From positions 1 through 14,442 of the forward strand of contig CAXTPG010000110.1 in the NCBI GenBank assembly GCA_964246015.1: a stretch of DNA of 14,442 nt. Direction: 5' to 3'. Position numbers and translations under genes: made by a program. The notes beneath the pieces are model-generated. The model did not search any database. It was not told the DNA's origin and was given only the letters and a program-made list of their open reading frames with translations. Positions 13,183-14,442 of this stretch are shown here, in pieces. Each line of letters begins with the position of its first letter. Position 1 is the first letter of the stretch. Source of the DNA: JBBROS01 sp964246015. Its GTDB lineage: Bacteria > Pseudomonadota > Alphaproteobacteria > Acetobacterales > Acetobacteraceae.

Positions 13183-14292
13183 ATGACGCGGACGCCCTTC
13201 CGGGTGGCGATCGTCGCCGCATTCGCCTGTCTGCTGCTGCTGCCCGGCGTGCAGATGCTGACGAACGCCGTACCCGTTCCGCCGCTGGACGAGAACCGGA
13301 AGCCAGCGGCGTTTCCCGCGGGGGCCTCGCTGCTGCAGCCGGCGGATGCGATTGCGAAGCTGCAGGCGTGGTTCAACGACCATTACGGGTTCCGCGCCCT
13401 GCTGATCCGGGCGAAAGCGCAGATGGACTACTCGCTGTTCGGCGCGTCGGACCGGCTGCATATCGGTTCGGATGGCTGGCTGTTTTACCGGAGCGTGATC
13501 GATCTGCAGGAACCGCAGGTAGAGACGTTGACGGACCTCGACCTGGACCGGGCTGTGGGCACGTTCGTCCGGTTGCGAGACTGGCTCGCGGCGCGGGATA
13601 TCCGGCTGATCGTGCAGACGCAGCAACTGAAGGACAAGTTCTACCCCGAGAAGCTGCCGCGGGAGGCTGCGTTTGCGCGCACGCGCCACCGCGTCGACGA
13701 CTTCCGGGTCCGCATGGCCGCGGTCCCTGGGCTCACCTACCTGGATACCACGCCGCCGCTGATGGCCCTGAAGGACCGGCGGCAGATCTTCCACAAGACC
13801 GATTTCCACTGGAACGATCCCGCCGCCTTCGAGACGGCCCAGCGCCTGGTCGATACCATTGCGGCCCTGGATGGGCGGCCCGTGCCGTTCTGGACGCACG
13901 AGTTGAAGATCTCGACCCGACGGTTCAGTGGTGGCCAGGCCATGTTCATGCCGCTGTTCGAACCACCCTGGGAGATGGGCCTGTTCGTCGAGCCGACCTG
14001 GACGAATGACGGCCTGATCTGGACGACGAAGGTGGGTCCGTTCGAGTGGGATGCGAAGGCCAGGAACCCGGCTGGGTTGCTGCCGACGACGGTGATCTTC
14101 GGAGACTCGTTCACGGACGGGATGGTGCGCTCGGGCCTGCACACCTACTTCGGTCACGTGAGGTATGCGCGCCTGTATCAGTCGGACTTCGCGGAAGTGT
14201 TGCGCGCACTTCCGCCCGACACGAAGTATCTTGTGGTGGAATTCATCGAGATGGCGTTGCCGTCCTGGATTGCCATGCCGCTGGCGGAGTGA
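13183..14292 (+). CDS. AlgX/AlgJ-like SGNH-hydrolase polysaccharide O-acetyltransferase
   Basis: A 369-residue protein with an N-terminal signal or signal anchor (VAIVAAFACLLLLPGVQML, ~8-26), so it acts in the periplasm or facing it. Family landmarks are DENRKPAAFP (36-45), WFNDHYGFR (63-71), GSDGWLFY (95-102), KTDFHWND (205-212) and IFGDSFTDG (305-313). By analogy with AlgX the catalytic triad would be Asp207 and His209 in the DxH motif and Ser309 in GDSF; all three are present. It should receive the acyl group exported by the MBOAT partner and place it on a glycan. It starts one nt after the MBOAT stop with no separate Shine-Dalgarno, implying reinitiation. There is no C-terminal carbohydrate-binding module as in AlgX, so AlgJ/WssI-like single-domain proteins are closer in size. 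The glycan is unknown; the glycosyltransferases at 482-2784 are too far away to link firmly. Confidence 0.9.
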   Translation: MTRTPFRVAIVAAFACLLLLPGVQMLTNAVPVPPLDENRKPAAFPAGASLLQPADAIAKLQAWFNDHYGFRALLIRAKAQMDYSLFGASDRLHIGSDGWLFYRSVIDLQEPQVETLTDLDLDRAVGTFVRLRDWLAARDIRLIVQTQQLKDKFYPEKLPREAAFARTRHRVDDFRVRMAAVPGLTYLDTTPPLMALKDRRQIFHKTDFHWNDPAAFETAQRLVDTIAALDGRPVPFWTHELKISTRRFSGGQAMFMPLFEPPWEMGLFVEPTWTNDGLIWTTKVGPFEWDAKARNPAGLLPTTVIFGDSFTDGMVRSGLHTYFGHVRYARLYQSDFAEVLRALPPDTKYLVVEFIEMALPSWIAMPLAE

Positions 14293-14388
14293 TGGTGCGG
14301 AAAGCGCCAAGCGGGGGAAGACGGCGACGGAACGCGGAACGCCCCCGTGTTGTGTATCACGTGGGTTGGTATTGTATGATTTGGGGTA

Positions 14389-14442
14389 TGGTTGCGGGGA
14401 CAGGATTTGAACCTGTGACCTTCAGGTTATGAGCCTGACGAG
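14389..14442 (-). tRNA. tRNA-Met (CAT), initiator type, 5' part outside window
   Basis: Read on the minus strand, CCA is at 14391-14389, the T arm is ACAGG-TTCAAAT-CCTGT, and the anticodon arm is TCAGG-CTCATAA-CCTGA with anticodon CAT (plus-strand ATG at 14429-14431). The acceptor 3' strand is CCCCGCA, so position 72 is A. That, together with the AACCTGA anticodon arm, fits the initiator tRNA, which has a C1xA72 mismatch; base 1 is outside the window, so this stays unproven. The gene continues past 14442. The 96 bases between the AlgX-like stop and this tRNA hold nothing recognisable. Confidence 0.92.

Noticed and set aside
3005..14442. Possible genomic island bounded by tRNA-Arg and tRNA-Met
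   Set aside because: No integrase, transposase or direct repeats of a tRNA end, and the enclosed genes look like ordinary chromosomal functions with native composition.

Overview
The window is very GC-rich, with codons ending almost always in G or C, and its genes are tightly packed. The alphaproteobacterial style of the genes, the two tRNAs (including an initiator-type tRNA with A72 and a two-GC-plus-A anticodon stem) and the sigma70-like promoters of TTGAC type suggest an alphaproteobacterium, most likely of the Acetobacteraceae (Roseomonas, Acidiphilium or Rhodopila-like). The family placement is inference from overall impression, not from a database search.

Layout. Bases 1-471 are the 3' end of a peptide/nickel-type ABC transporter ATPase. 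Two GT4-type glycosyltransferase genes follow (482-2784) and overlap by ATGA. A gene-free stretch (2785-3004) holds a striking double palindrome of lower GC, followed by a complete tRNA-Arg(ACG) and a widespread type of extragenic hairpin repeat. On the minus strand come a small uncharacterised gene and a YkgJ-type cysteine-cluster gene. The latter is divergent from an SRAP/YedK abasic-site crosslinking protein. That gene converges on a BciB/FrhB-like iron-sulfur flavoprotein gene (minus). Further along the minus strand lie a MarR-GNAT fusion gene, preceded by two matched 13-bp operator-like palindromes, and an isolated phnN. Divergent from phnN is a gamma-glutamyltransferase-family gene (7825-9597), which converges on a minus-strand gloB-GST pair. 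Divergent from gloB is a SAM methyltransferase gene, then an MBOAT/AlgI-like plus AlgX/AlgJ-like pair for polysaccharide O-acylation. The window ends inside an initiator tRNA-Met on the minus strand.

How the genes fit together. Most of the window is chromosomal core with accessory enzymes, not a mobile island: no integrase, transposase, CRISPR array or toxin-antitoxin pair was recognised. Working groups that can be supported are the glycosyltransferase pair; the glyoxalase II-GST operon (thiol detoxification); and the MBOAT-AlgX pair, which probably acylates a cell-surface glycan. The YkgJ/SRAP and phnN/ggt pairs share only an intergenic region, with no evident joint function.

I did not find a clearly new multi-gene system. 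The most interesting items are the double-palindrome element beside tRNA-Arg, the paired operator in front of the MarR-GNAT gene, the BciB-like reductase with no photosynthesis genes nearby, and a methyltransferase start that sits where transcription itself should begin.
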